35,354 nt of DNA, from contig CAJCII010000150.1 of the NCBI GenBank assembly GCA_903970335.1, positions 1-35,354 of the forward strand. The letters run 5' to 3'. Of this stretch, positions 7,374 to 18,035 are shown in pieces. The position numbers were made by a program, and so were the translations under genes. The DNA is from Bacteroidota bacterium. Lineage in GTDB: Bacteria; Verrucomicrobiota; Verrucomicrobiia; Methylacidiphilales; UBA1321. The notes beneath the pieces are model-generated. The model was not told the DNA's origin. It saw only the letters and a list, made by a program, of their open reading frames with translations, and did not search any database. Position 1 is the stretch's first letter. Each line of letters starts with the position of its first letter.

Positions 7374-8013
7374 AGAGGTACTCCCGTTTGAGCCAGGCGA
7401 GGAGGTCGTCACGACCGACGCCGGATTTGAGGTCGGCGAAGAGGAAGGGGCGTTGGTCGCGCATGAGGAGGGAGTCGCGGCGCATGACTTCGAGGTCGGC
7501 ACCGACATGGGGAGCGAGGCTGATTTTATTGATGAGGAGCAGGTCGCTGAAGCGGATGGCGGGGCCACCCTTGCGGGGGATTTTATCGCCTTCGGCGACG
7601 TCGATGACGTAGATGAAGGCATCGACGAGTTCGGGGGAGAAGGTGGCAGAGAGATTGTCGCCGCCGCTTTCGATGAGGATCAGGTCGAGGCCGGGATGGA
7701 GCCGTTCGAGTTCGCGGACGGCGGCCTGGTTCATGCTGGTGTCGTCGCGGATGGCGGTGTGGGGACAGCCGCCGGTTTCGACGCCGAGAACGCGATCGGA
7801 CGGGAGGGCGTGATGACGGACGAGGAACTCGGCGTCTTCGCGGGTGTAGATGTCATTGGTGATGACGCCGAGGCTGAAGTCGTCGCGGAGCCATTCGCAG
7901 AGGCGGAGGACGAGCATGGTCTTGCCGGAGCCGACGGGGCCGCCGATGCCGAGGCGAAGGATTCGTTTTTTGATGGAGGGCAGTGGGGAATCAGGAGATG
8001 AAGAGGCGCTCAT
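7366..8013 (-). CDS. ureG: Urease accessory GTPase UreG
   Basis: UreG is a SIMIBI-class GTPase whose GTP hydrolysis drives nickel insertion into urease. In this 215-residue protein the P-loop GPVGSGKT is at residues 25-32. The nickel-binding CPH motif is in [11 protein letters not shown]. The [17 protein letters not shown] stretch and the [14 protein letters not shown] guanine-specificity region are both present. There is no His-rich N-terminal tail of the kind some UreG proteins use for nickel storage. The start overlaps the end of ureF by 23 bases and the stop overlaps ureD, consistent with one tightly coupled operon. Confidence 0.96.
   Translation of the reverse strand: MSASSSPDSPLPSIKKRILRLGIGGPVGSGKTMLVLRLCEWLRDDFSLGVITNDIYTREDAEFLVRHHALPSDRVLGVETGGCPHTAIRDDTSMNQAAVRELERLHPGLDLILIESGGDNLSATFSPELVDAFIYVIDVAEGDKIPRKGGPAIRFSDLLLINKISLAPHVGADLEVMRRDSLLMRDQRPFLFADLKSGVGRDDLLAWLKREYLFV
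7381..7385 (-). promoter_or_regulatory. Ribosome-binding site deciding the ureD TTG start
   Basis: On the minus strand GGGAG sits inside the last codons of ureG, seven bases before TTG 7373. It is the main evidence for a non-ATG start that would otherwise be missed. Confidence 0.6.
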
Positions 8014-8692
8014 AGGCTATTTCGTGTTGCATGGAGGCGATCTCGACGAGTGGATCGAACCAGCCGAGTTCGTCGTGTTCGATGGCAAGAGACAGGCTGA
8101 CGTTTTCTTCCATGCGCGAAAGGGAGGCGGTGAGAACGCGCTGGGCGGTGTTTTGTCCTAGGCGCAAAAGTTTTGGAGTGGAAAGGCAGACGGCGGAGAG
8201 GCTTTGAAAGGCCCACGAGGTCATCAGTGCGTGCGGTGGAAATGAGGCCAGTCCGGTTCCATAGACGACGGCGTGGTGGGCTGGGCAGCGACCTTCCTCG
8301 ACGGCGCGGGCGAGGGTGGCGAGGATGGGAGACGGGCCGGTTTCGCAGAAGGCGTGGAGTCGGCGCTGCCCGATGGAGCGACTGGCTTCGCGCAATTCAC
8401 GGGCGGTCTTGGTTGCGTCCACGTCGTTAGCGAGGGCGATCAGGCCGGGGAGATCGTTCTTTAGAGAGGCTTCCTGGGCAAAGCGAACCACGGGCAACTC
8501 GAAGTGAATGAGCATCGGCCAAAGGTGATGCTCAAGATAATGGCCCATCGATTTCTCATCGCGGACGAGGCCAAGGCGGACGGCCTGTTCGAAGCCCTGC
8601 GAGTGGGCGTAGCCGCCGGTGGGGAAGGCGGAGTCGGAGACTTGCAGGAGCCGGGCCAGCCAGGGCAATACGGGCGCGGTTTCGTTATCCAT
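7991..8692 (-). CDS. ureF: Urease accessory protein UreF
   Basis: UreF is a helical protein that bridges UreD and UreG in the urease activation complex and gates nickel transfer. The 233-residue sequence has the family hallmarks: [21 protein letters not shown] near the start, then [10 protein letters not shown] and HHAVVYG in the middle, and [12 protein letters not shown] toward the end. Length is typical. ATG 8692 overlaps the ureE stop by eight bases, and the 3' end overlaps ureG by 23 bases, so translation of the accessory genes is probably coupled. Confidence 0.94.
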   Translation of the reverse strand: MDNETAPVLPWLARLLQVSDSAFPTGGYAHSQGFEQAVRLGLVRDEKSMGHYLEHHLWPMLIHFELPVVRFAQEASLKNDLPGLIALANDVDATKTARELREASRSIGQRRLHAFCETGPSPILATLARAVEEGRCPAHHAVVYGTGLASFPPHALMTSWAFQSLSAVCLSTPKLLRLGQNTAQRVLTASLSRMEENVSLSLAIEHDELGWFDPLVEIASMQHEIAYERLFIS

Positions 8693-9154
8693 GATGATGG
8701 TGCGCGGAGGCAGAGAGGGGCAGGAAGACGCAGCGGACGCGCTGGAAGGGGATGGCTTCGCGATGGAGGAGTTGCAGGACGGCGGGGTCTTCGGTCACAC
8801 GCACGGCGTTCGGGAGCACTTGGATGCCGAAGTGGAGATTGCCGAGATTCCAGGCGACGCGCGCGGCCTGTTCCGGGTTGGAGACGGGAATTTCGAGCAC
8901 GTCTTCGGGCGCTTGTTCGAGAACGTAGAGAGTTTCGCCTTCAACAAAAAAAGGGGTGCCGCGCGACAAGGACTCGTCGAGATCGAAGCCGAACGCCTTG
9001 CCGTCCTCCGCAACGCCGCGCCAGCGCCGTTTGGCGAGAGTGGCGCGATCGGCCAGCAAGCGCACGAGGTGACGATGACCATTGTGGTCGTGATGCGGCG
9101 GAATGCTTTGGATGAGAGTCAACTCGGCCATGGATTTTTCGGACCGCCTCGAAA

Positions 9155-9158
<4 letters not shown>
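8685..9158 (-). CDS. ureE: Urease accessory nickel chaperone UreE
   Basis: UreE is a dimeric metallochaperone that brings nickel to the activation complex. The sequence (up to 157 residues) has an N-terminal peptide-binding-like domain and a C-terminal metal-binding domain with [13 protein letters not shown], where the usual GNRH motif reads GNLH, then [12 protein letters not shown]. It ends in a short histidine tail (HHHHG), and there is an extra histidine cluster near the start ([11 protein letters not shown]), both possible nickel sites. The start is ambiguous. TTG 9158 overlaps the ureC stop, whereas ATG 9131 begins MAELTLIQ at the first family-like strand and gives 148 residues. Neither has a strong Shine-Dalgarno. 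Confidence 0.9.
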
Positions 9159-10900
<1,742 letters not shown>

Positions 10901-10924
10901 GCGTTTTTGAATTGAGGGGTGACG

Positions 10925-11239
10925 TCAGGGGAGAGGGCCATCGACGGCGTTGTTCAAGCCGTAGACTTTGCGTTGGCCCGCGAGCGCGACCAGGGTCACT
11001 TCCTTGGTGTCGCCCGGTTCGAAACGGACGGCGTTGCCAGCGGGGATGTTGAGGCGAAAGCCCAGGGCCTTTGCCCGATCGAAAGAAAGAGCGCTGTTCA
11101 CTTCATAGAAATGAAAATGGCTGCCGACCTGAATGGGACGGTCACCGGTGTTGGAAACGGCGAGGCGAAATTCGGGCAGACCAAGATTGGCCTGAAGCGG
11201 TGCGGCGTCGATGGGGGTGCGAATTTCTCCGGGGATCAT
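10925..11239 (-). CDS. ureB: Urease beta subunit UreB
   Basis: This 104-residue structural subunit packs between UreA and UreC in the urease trimer. The family pattern is clear: MIPGEI at the start, then [17 protein letters not shown] (about 29-45), [16 protein letters not shown] and [11 protein letters not shown]. It is a separate polypeptide, not fused to UreA as in Helicobacter. ATG 11239 overlaps the ureA stop by four bases, indicating coupled translation. Confidence 0.97.
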   Translation of the reverse strand: MIPGEIRTPIDAAPLQANLGLPEFRLAVSNTGDRPIQVGSHFHFYEVNSALSFDRAKALGFRLNIPAGNAVRFEPGDTKEVTLVALAGQRKVYGLNNAVDGPLP

Positions 11240-11538
11240 CGGATGGGGTGGTGGATCGTGACGAGCTTGGTGCCGTCGGGGAAGGTGGCTTCGACTTGCA
11301 CGTCGTGGATCATTTCCGGAACGCCATCCATGACGTCGTCGCGCTTGAGGAGGGTGGTGCCGTAGCTCATGAGGTCGGAGACGGTGCGACCGTCGCGCGC
11401 GCCTTCGACGATTTCGTAGGTGATGATGGCGACCGACTCGGGGTAGTTGAGCTTGAGCCCGCGCTTTTGGCGACGGCGGGCCAAGTCTGCGGCGGTGACG
11501 ATCAAAAGCTTTTCTTGTTCGCGTGGGGTCAGGTGCAT
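11236..11538 (-). CDS. ureA: Urease gamma subunit UreA
   Basis: The 100-residue gamma subunit is the first gene of the urease unit. It shows the canonical [13 protein letters not shown] opening, [16 protein letters not shown] (about 20-35), [13 protein letters not shown] (39-51) and the C-terminal [20 protein letters not shown]. Length is normal. No Shine-Dalgarno precedes the ATG. The region between this gene and the divergent hybrid kinase (11539-11724) must hold the urease promoter, but I could not pick a convincing -35/-10 or sigma54 element there. Confidence 0.97.
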   Translation of the reverse strand: MHLTPREQEKLLIVTAADLARRRQKRGLKLNYPESVAIITYEIVEGARDGRTVSDLMSYGTTLLKRDDVMDGVPEMIHDVQVEATFPDGTKLVTIHHPIR

Positions 11539-11724
11539 GGGGTGTCGATTGGCAGATAGCGTGACAAGAATTTCGGAGGATGCAATCCCAAGGCGGAACG
11601 GAGGTTGTCGGTAATTTTCGTATGGGGATATTTGCGGCTTGTCGGATGATTACTCTTGGACTGTGATACCCGAACTTCAGAAGGGGCGGGGCCCCGATCT
11701 GCGGGGAACTTTACCAATGCGGAA

Positions 11725-14700
11725 ATGAACTCGATTCCGTCTCAATTAAAAAACACCGCCACATTTTGGTCGGTGCAGTTTTTGGCGGCGGCTCTGACGA
11801 TCGCGGTGGTGGTTACCATGGTGTTGGCGGCCCAGTCGTTTCTTTGGCAATACACGGTAAGCGATGTGGTCCGCAGCCGGATGGATGCGCTCGATCGAAA
11901 TGCTTTTTTGACCGAATCGCGTGTCCGGCGGCTGGCCAACGACATGTTTTTCGTCAAGAGCGTGACCGAAGCGGAATTGGTGAGAAACCCAAAAGCTCCG
12001 GTTGCGACCGAGACGTTGCGCGGGGCGGTCAAGACGATGATGTTGGCGCAAAGCAAGTACGACAATATCCGGCTGCTCAGTCCGTCGGGGATGGAGATTT
12101 ACCGGGTGAATTGGCAGGGCGGGCTGGATCCTCTTTACGAGGTCCCGGACAAGGAGCTGCAGGACAAGTCGGACCGTTATTTTTACCGGGAGACGCTGCA
12201 GGCCTCGCCGGGAGACGTGGTCTTTTCCCCGATGGACCTGGATGTCGAGCACGGTCAGATCGTGCAGCCGCCCAAACCGACCCTGCGGGTGAGCGGACAA
12301 ATTGTCGGCCCGGACGGCAAGCTGCGGGCCATCGTGGTTTTGAACCAGACCGGGGAGCTGTATTTTCGGGAGCTTAGGCAGGAGCGCGGTCAACCGTGGC
12401 AAAGTATGTTGCTCAATGCCGACGGCTATTGGCTGGTGGGGGCCACCCCCGATTCCGAATGGGGCTTCCAGTTGCCGGGCCGGAAAGGGAAAAACCTCAA
12501 GACCGAGGACCCCGAATTGTGGAATAAAATCAGCACGAATCGAGCGGGGTGGTTTGAGGACAAGGGAAACCTGTACTGTTTCGAGCGGATCGATCCGCTG
12601 AACGCCGGGTCGGATAATGCGCCATTGCGGATGCCCGTGGTGGGGGACGAGCGGCTGCACTGGATTTTTCTGACCAAGGTGCCGGATGAAGTGGTGTGGG
12701 CAAACGTCCAGGCCATCCGTTTGGGGACATGGGAATCGGGGGCGATGGCGGTGGCGGTGTTGGTGCCGGTGGTCAGTCTGGGGCTTTTTTCGTTGCGACG
12801 GCGCCAACTGGCGGTGGGGGAACTGAGCGAGGCGCGCACGCTTTTGGACGGGGTCATCGGCATGTCGCTGCATGGTATCGTGGTGATGGAAGCGGTTCGC
12901 GACGAGAATGGCCGCATTGCCGATCTCCGACTGGTCCTGGCCAACCATTCGGCCACCACTTTTCTAGGGAGAGACCTGGCCCAATTGCAGGGAAAAACGA
13001 TCCTGGAAGTAGATCCCGGAAGCCGAAAGGAAGGGGTTTTTGCGCGTTATTGCGATGTCGTCGAATCGGGCGAACCGGCCAGTTTCGAATACTTGTACAA
13101 GAACGGAAAGTTAGAGAAATGGCTTTTTATCCGCGCGGGCAAGCGGGAGGACGGGCTTGTCGTCAGCCTGGCCGACATTACCTCCCGAAAACTCGATGAG
13201 GAAAAGCTACGTCAGAGCGAATTGTTGCTGCAGATGACGGGCCAGATGTCGAAGGTGGGGGGGTGGAAGGTCGAGTGGCCGAGTCGGGAAATAAGCTGGA
13301 CGGAGGAGGTCTATCGGATCCACGAGTTGCCTCTGAATCACACTCCGTCGCTGGACGAGGAGATCAATTATTATGCGCCGGAGTCCCGGGAAACGATCCG
13401 CCGGGCCTTCGAGGCCTGCGTCGTCGAGGGCAAGGAGTACGATCTCGAGCTTGAGTTTATCACGGCAACGGGACGACGCATCTGGGTGCGAACGATGGGG
13501 CGACCGGAGCGCCAGGATGGCCAGTTGCGGCGGGCAATCGGGACGTTTCAGGACATCACCGTGGCCAAGCGGGCCTTGCTGGAGTTGCACGACAGTCAGG
13601 AGCGTCTGATGAAATCGCTGGCGCAGGAGCAGGAACTGGCGCGCCGAGCCCAGGCGGCGGAGCGGGCCAAGGGCGAATTTCTGGCGGTGATGAGTCATGA
13701 GATACGCACGCCGCTCAATGGAGTGATCGGCATGACGAGTATTTTGGCCGATACCGTGTTGAATGACCTGCAGCGGGACTGTGTGAACACGATCCAGACC
13801 AGCGGGGAGGCGCTTCTGAGCGTGATCAACGACATCCTCGACTTCTCGAAGATGGAGTCGGGAAAGATGAACCTGGAAAAAAGGCCTTTCAGCGTGGCGC
13901 AGTGCGTGGAGGAATCGGTGGACCTTTTTGTGGCGCAGATCCGGAAGAAGCGGCTCGAGGCGGCCTACTTGATCACCTCCGATGTGCCGGCGAGTCTGAT
14001 CGGCGATTCCAATCGTTTGCGCCAGGTCTTGATCAACCTGATCGGGAACGCGATCAAGTTTACCGAGCGGGGGGAAATCATCATCAACGTGCAATGTCAG
14101 AGCCGCGACGAACGGGGATTCCATCTGCTTTTTTCGGTGACGGACACCGGGATCGGTATTTCACCGGAGGGGGTCGGGAAGCTGTTTCAGTCCTTCCAGC
14201 AGGTGGACAGTTCCACGACGCGGCGCTACGGCGGGACGGGGCTGGGGCTGGCGATCAGCAAGCGTCTGGCGGAGTTGATGGGCGGGACGATGTGGGTGGA
14301 AAGCGAAGTGGGCGTGGGGTCGACTTTTTTCTTTTCGGTCATTCTCGAGGCGAGTCCGACGCTGGCGGCACTGAATACGTCGGAAGGAAGCGGAATCCAG
14401 TCGTCTTCCGCCCTGATCGTGGACGACAACGCCACCAACCGGCGCATGTTGGACGAACAACTGAAGGCGTGGGGGATGAAGACGGTTTCCGTCGCGTCCG
14501 GGCAGGACGCCCTGGCGAAACTGGCCGGAGCGGCATTCGATGTCGTGCTGCTCGATTTGCAGATGCCGGGCATGGACGGGGTGAGCCTGGCACGGGAGAT
14601 CCGAAAGAACAGTCAATCGCCGTTGATCCTGCTTTCGTCGTCAGGCGAAATCGAAGTGGGGGAAGCGGCGCATCTTTTCCAACACCAGGTGCCCAAGCCG

Positions 14701-15180
14701 ATCAAGCAATCGGTTCTCCACAATGTCTTGGAGCAGGTGACGGGGGTGGCGCGGGAAAAGCAAAAATCGGGCGTGACGCAGTTCGATCACGATTTGGGCG
14801 GGCGCGAGCCGCTCCGCATCTTACTGGCGGAGGACAATAAGGTGAATCAAAAGGTCGTGACGATGATGCTGGCCCGGCTCGGTTACCGGGCGGATTTGGC
14901 GGGGAACGGATTTCAGGTCCTGGAGGCCCTCGAAAAGGGGACTTACGATTTGGTCCTGATGGATGTGCAAATGCCCGAGATGGACGGGATCGAGGCGACG
15001 CAGCTATTGCGGGAGAAGTTGGCGGGGGACTGTCCATACATTTGCGCGCTGACGGCCGAGGCCCTGGAGGGAGACCGGGACCGGCTGATCGGGATCGGGT
15101 TCGACGATTATCTGAGCAAGCCGCTGAGTCCCGAAAAACTGCGGGCGGTGTTGCAGGAGGTTGCGCTCAAGCGAGGGTGA
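11725..15180 (+). CDS. Hybrid sensor histidine kinase with Cache, two PAS and two receiver domains
   Basis: From ATG 11725 this is a 1151-residue membrane kinase. A first transmembrane helix is followed by a large extracytoplasmic region of Cache (PDC) type (about 11870-12700), a second helix (12740-12795), PAS domain 1 (12830-13190), PAS domain 2 of PAS_3 type (13200-13560), a coiled linker, HisKA with H658 (MSHEIRTPLNG), HATPase (NLIGNAIKFTE, DTGIGIS, GGTGLGLAISKRL) and two receivers. The predicted phospho-acceptors are D944 (VVLLDLQMPGMDG) and D1080 (VLMDVQMPEMDG). The Cache domain suggests sensing of a small molecule outside the cytoplasm. It lacks an Hpt or DNA-binding output, so it must signal to another protein. 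The frame is open back to TTG 11656, but the ATG lies just before the first helix. It diverges from ureA. Confidence 0.93.
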   Translation: MNSIPSQLKNTATFWSVQFLAAALTIAVVVTMVLAAQSFLWQYTVSDVVRSRMDALDRNAFLTESRVRRLANDMFFVKSVTEAELVRNPKAPVATETLRGAVKTMMLAQSKYDNIRLLSPSGMEIYRVNWQGGLDPLYEVPDKELQDKSDRYFYRETLQASPGDVVFSPMDLDVEHGQIVQPPKPTLRVSGQIVGPDGKLRAIVVLNQTGELYFRELRQERGQPWQSMLLNADGYWLVGATPDSEWGFQLPGRKGKNLKTEDPELWNKISTNRAGWFEDKGNLYCFERIDPLNAGSDNAPLRMPVVGDERLHWIFLTKVPDEVVWANVQAIRLGTWESGAMAVAVLVPVVSLGLFSLRRRQLAVGELSEARTLLDGVIGMSLHGIVVMEAVRDENGRIADLRLVLANHSATTFLGRDLAQLQGKTILEVDPGSRKEGVFARYCDVVESGEPASFEYLYKNGKLEKWLFIRAGKREDGLVVSLADITSRKLDEEKLRQSELLLQMTGQMSKVGGWKVEWPSREISWTEEVYRIHELPLNHTPSLDEEINYYAPESRETIRRAFEACVVEGKEYDLELEFITATGRRIWVRTMGRPERQDGQLRRAIGTFQDITVAKRALLELHDSQERLMKSLAQEQELARRAQAAERAKGEFLAVMSHEIRTPLNGVIGMTSILADTVLNDLQRDCVNTIQTSGEALLSVINDILDFSKMESGKMNLEKRPFSVAQCVEESVDLFVAQIRKKRLEAAYLITSDVPASLIGDSNRLRQVLINLIGNAIKFTERGEIIINVQCQSRDERGFHLLFSVTDTGIGISPEGVGKLFQSFQQVDSSTTRRYGGTGLGLAISKRLAELMGGTMWVESEVGVGSTFFFSVILEASPTLAALNTSEGSGIQSSSALIVDDNATNRRMLDEQLKAWGMKTVSVASGQDALAKLAGAAFDVVLLDLQMPGMDGVSLAREIRKNSQSPLILLSSSGEIEVGEAAHLFQHQVPKPIKQSVLHNVLEQVTGVAREKQKSGVTQFDHDLGGREPLRILLAEDNKVNQKVVTMMLARLGYRADLAGNGFQVLEALEKGTYDLVLMDVQMPEMDGIEATQLLREKLAGDCPYICALTAEALEGDRDRLIGIGFDDYLSKPLSPEKLRAVLQEVALKRG

Positions 15181-15190
15181 GAGCAGGTGA

Positions 15191-15208
15191 GCGGCGATTA
15201 CGCGCCGC
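15191..15208. terminator. GC-rich hairpin between convergent genes
   Basis: GCGGCG (15191-15196) and CGCCGC (15203-15208) form a perfect 6-bp stem with a six-base loop, in the 17-base gap between the hybrid kinase stop and the convergent receiver-PATAN gene. The stop of the latter lies within the loop. No T-tract follows on either strand, so a role in termination is only suggested by position. Confidence 0.3.
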
Positions 15209-15986
15209 CGTCCCGATAGAGCCTGGTTCCCTCTTCGGGCAGGTCGGTGTCTTCGGCAGTATCGACGTGGATGGCGGCCTGAAGCAGGAGATGCTCCCAA
15301 CTGGTTTCGATGGAGACGGGCACGGGGGCCATCCAGTCCTTCACCTTGAGCAGGGGACTGGGGAGTTGCATGAGGGCGTAGAAGGCTTCGTTCCCGGCCA
15401 TGCCGAGGAAATCGGCGTGGATGACGCGGCCCCGCTGGATGTAGATTTCTCCCATGACCTGCCGGTTTTGCGGTTCGACGGTGATGACGATATTGCGTCC
15501 GTTGAGGCAAAAGAGCTGGACCAAATCCTGGAGTTTGAAGTGGTTGAGCCCGGTCGATTCGGCGGCGGCTGGGGGTGCCTGAGGCGTGGGGGCGGGAGGC
15601 GCTTCCGGCTCCGGGTTGTCCAGCATTCGGAAATAATTTTCCACGAACTGGATCAGCGCCGAGATCTGGAAAGGCTTCTCGAGGAACTGAAGGGCGCCGA
15701 GGTCGAGGGCCTGCTGCTTGTTGGCGGCAGAACGGTAGGCCGTCATGAGGATTGAGCTGACGCCGGGATGGGAGCGGTTGATTTCCCGGATCAAGTCGAA
15801 GCCGGAATCTTTTCCGATGCGGACATCGCTGATGACGAGATCGACTTTTTTTTGCGCGACGAGGGGGAGGGCCTCGGCGAATTTGCTGGTGGAAAAGACC
15901 GCGATGCCGGAGGCGCGGCGGAATTCGCGTTCCAGGATCAGCAGGATGTCTTCCTGGTCATCGACGATCAAAATTTTTCTAGGCAT
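15198..15986 (-). CDS. Response regulator with C-terminal DUF4388 (PATAN-type) domain
   Basis: The 262-residue protein joins a receiver domain (residues 3-120) to a DUF4388/PATAN-like domain (about 146-250) through a Pro/Ala-rich linker. The receiver has the acidic pocket VDDQED (8-13), phospho-acceptor D54 (LVISDVRIG), T82 (MTAYRS) and K104 (FLEKPF), so it should be phosphorylated normally. The C-terminal part shows the PATAN pattern GEIYIQRGRVIHADFLGMAG, NEAFYAL. PATAN domains are protein-interaction or regulatory modules in signalling proteins. There is no DNA-binding domain. The convergent hybrid kinase is an obvious but unproven partner. The start ATG has no Shine-Dalgarno. Confidence 0.86.
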   Translation of the reverse strand: MPRKILIVDDQEDILLILEREFRRASGIAVFSTSKFAEALPLVAQKKVDLVISDVRIGKDSGFDLIREINRSHPGVSSILMTAYRSAANKQQALDLGALQFLEKPFQISALIQFVENYFRMLDNPEPEAPPAPTPQAPPAAAESTGLNHFKLQDLVQLFCLNGRNIVITVEPQNRQVMGEIYIQRGRVIHADFLGMAGNEAFYALMQLPSPLLKVKDWMAPVPVSIETSWEHLLLQAAIHVDTAEDTDLPEEGTRLYRDGGA

Positions 15987-16090
15987 GTCAATCTTATGGC
16001 GGCGAAGAACATCGACAGGGGTTCGTTTACCTTAGCGGGAGGCACACGTCCTAGCAAGATTCGATCCATCATGGCAAGGATGTTTCTTTT

Positions 16091-17890
16091 GTGTCTCGGG
16101 TAGGCATGGGCCGTGCTTTGGGTCGAGCCGTGACCTCGAATAAACGACTCATCCTGTTGGGTGCCTCTCTGGCCTTCACCGTTTCATCCGTCTTCGCGCA
16201 GACGTCGCCCCCGGCGAACGCACCCGCTCCGGTTTATTCCTATCCGACTCCTTCGGCCCCGGCTCCGGCGCAACCGGATGCGCAGATGCAGCAGTTGCAG
16301 GCGCAGGTGCAGGAATTACAAAAGCAACTCTCGCAGGTTTCCAACACGGTGGACCAGCAGGCCGGTCAGATCGCGCCAATCAAGGACACGCTGGACAAAA
16401 CTCTGCAGGTCACGGACACGCTTTCCCAATCGATCAAGCAGACGACGGAGACTGCGAGTGAGGTGGCCAAAAAATATAGCGAGGTCAAGGACACGACCTC
16501 CCTCTCGATCAATATCTCCTGGACGCTGATCACCGGATACTTGGTCATGTTCATGCAGGCCGGTTTTGCCATGGTCGAGTGTGGCTTTTCGCGGACCAAG
16601 AACGCGGCCCACACGGCGATGCTCAATTTCATGATCTATTCCCTCGGTATGCTCGGATATTGGGTCAGCGGCTTCGCTTTCCAGTTCGGCGGAACCGGTG
16701 CTGCTGGCCCCGGCACTTCCGATTTGTCCGTCAGTACCGTGGGTTCGCTCGGGCCAAATGTGGCCACGGTGCTCAATCAGGAGCTGGGCTTCCATTACGG
16801 CGACATGAAATTCGGCCTACTCGGAGATTCGGGCTTCTTCCTGTTGGGGAGTGCCTACGACCCGGGCATCTATACCTTGTTTCTTTTCCAGATGGTCTTC
16901 ATGGACACGACGGCCATCATTCCGACCGGTGCGATGGCAGAGCGCTGGAAATTTCTTTCCTTCGCGATTTACGGCTTCATTGTCGGTGCGTTTATCTACC
17001 CCGTTTTTGGTAACTGGGTCTGGGGCGGCGGCTGGCTCGCGGCCATGGGCGCTAATTGGGGGCTGGGGCACGGTCACGTCGATTTTGCCGGATCATCGGT
17101 CGTGCACGTTGCGGGTGGCACCATAGCGTTTGTCGGTGCCTGGATGTTGGGGCCCCGCATCGGCAAGTACAACGAAGACGGCACGCCCAACCCGATCCCC
17201 GGGAGTAACATTCCCTTGGCCATTCTCGGTACTTTCATTCTGGCTTTCGGCTGGTTCGGTTTCAATCCCGGCTCGACGCTCTCGGCGATGGACACGCAGA
17301 TTGGCATTATTGCCACGAACACCATGCTTGCGTCCGGCGCGGGGGCTGTTGCCGGGATGGCGGTGGCATGGATTCGTATTGGCAAGCCCGATCCTTCTTT
17401 TTGCTGCAATGGCATGCTGGCCGGTTTGGTGGCAATCACCGGACCATGCGCCTTTGTGGACGCCTGGGCGGCGGTGGTGCTGGGAATTGGAGCGGCCATC
17501 GTCATGTATTGCGGCGTTTTCTTCGTGGAAGAAAAGCTGAAGATCGACGATCCAGCGGGGGCCATCTCCGTTCATGGCTTGGCTGGCGTCTGGGGAGAGT
17601 TTTGCCTGGGCATTTTCGCCAATGGCAAGTATGGCGATGGTTGGAACGGCGTTCCCGGAAAAGTAAGTGGCATCTGCACTTGGGTCGATGGCGTCTGGAC
17701 ACCCAACTACAAGCAAATCCTGGCCGAGATGATCGGTGCTTCCACCTGCATCCTGTGGATCGGCGGCTCGAGTTTTGTAGTTTTCTACATCCTCCACTTG
17801 GTTATCGGTAACCGCGTCTCCGCAGAAGCCGAAATGGAAGGTCTCGATGGTCCGGAAATCGGCGTGCTCGGTATTAATAACGCGCCCTAA
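16091..17890 (+). CDS. amt: Ammonium transporter (Amt family) with N-terminal coiled-coil extension
   Basis: Amt proteins are trimeric inner-membrane channels for ammonium. The core (about residue 138 onward) shows MVECGFSRTKN, the family signature DTTAIIPTGAMAERW and the twin pore histidines H339 (VVHVAGG) and H495 (ISVHGLAGVWG). Before it lies a signal peptide ending near VFA (34-36), a Pro/Ala-rich stretch and a coiled coil (about 64-135), which should be extracytoplasmic. At 599 residues it is well above the roughly 400-450 of plain Amt proteins. No glnK (PII) gene adjoins it. GTG 16091 has AAGGA ten bases upstream; ATG 16106 is an alternative start that keeps the signal peptide. Urea breakdown by the nearby urease makes ammonia, so the two probably serve one nitrogen pathway. 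Confidence 0.93.
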   Translation: MSRVGMGRALGRAVTSNKRLILLGASLAFTVSSVFAQTSPPANAPAPVYSYPTPSAPAPAQPDAQMQQLQAQVQELQKQLSQVSNTVDQQAGQIAPIKDTLDKTLQVTDTLSQSIKQTTETASEVAKKYSEVKDTTSLSINISWTLITGYLVMFMQAGFAMVECGFSRTKNAAHTAMLNFMIYSLGMLGYWVSGFAFQFGGTGAAGPGTSDLSVSTVGSLGPNVATVLNQELGFHYGDMKFGLLGDSGFFLLGSAYDPGIYTLFLFQMVFMDTTAIIPTGAMAERWKFLSFAIYGFIVGAFIYPVFGNWVWGGGWLAAMGANWGLGHGHVDFAGSSVVHVAGGTIAFVGAWMLGPRIGKYNEDGTPNPIPGSNIPLAILGTFILAFGWFGFNPGSTLSAMDTQIGIIATNTMLASGAGAVAGMAVAWIRIGKPDPSFCCNGMLAGLVAITGPCAFVDAWAAVVLGIGAAIVMYCGVFFVEEKLKIDDPAGAISVHGLAGVWGEFCLGIFANGKYGDGWNGVPGKVSGICTWVDGVWTPNYKQILAEMIGASTCILWIGGSSFVVFYILHLVIGNRVSAEAEMEGLDGPEIGVLGINNAP

Positions 17891-17906
17891 TATGCTCGAG
17901 AAAAAA

Positions 17907-17959
17907 GGAGGCAACCCACTACATCCCATCGAGGTTGGAAGGGTGGCAGGGTTGCTTCC
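17907..17959. terminator. Long hairpin downstream of amt
   Basis: GGAGGCAACCC (17907-17917) pairs with GGGTTGCTTCC (17949-17959) over 11 bp with one G-U wobble, enclosing 31 bases. It lies 16 bases after the amt stop. Six A residues precede the left arm, giving a T-tract only for leftward transcription. It could terminate or stabilise the amt transcript. Confidence 0.35.
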
Positions 17960-18035
17960 GGGGTGCAGAGCGGTGCGGTTCGTGCTTTTGCCTTCTTTAG
18001 AAGTAGGCTAGAAATCATCACCGTTTCCTATCGCC

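Noticed and set aside
6300-8001. Plus-strand frames of 260 and 248 codons
   Set aside because: They are antisense to the glutamate-receptor-like gene, ureD and ureG and show no recognisable domain.
11539-11724. Search for sigma54 or sigma70 promoters between ureA and the hybrid kinase
   Set aside because: A TGGCAG...GCGTG stretch was considered but lacks the -12 GC at correct spacing and a TTGCA-like box. No convincing pair was found.
16041-16056. GGCAC...TAGCA sequence upstream of amt resembling a sigma54 promoter
   Set aside because: The GG and GC elements are 11 bases apart instead of the required 10, and the -12 element is poor. A nitrogen-controlled sigma54 promoter is attractive here but the sequence does not support it.
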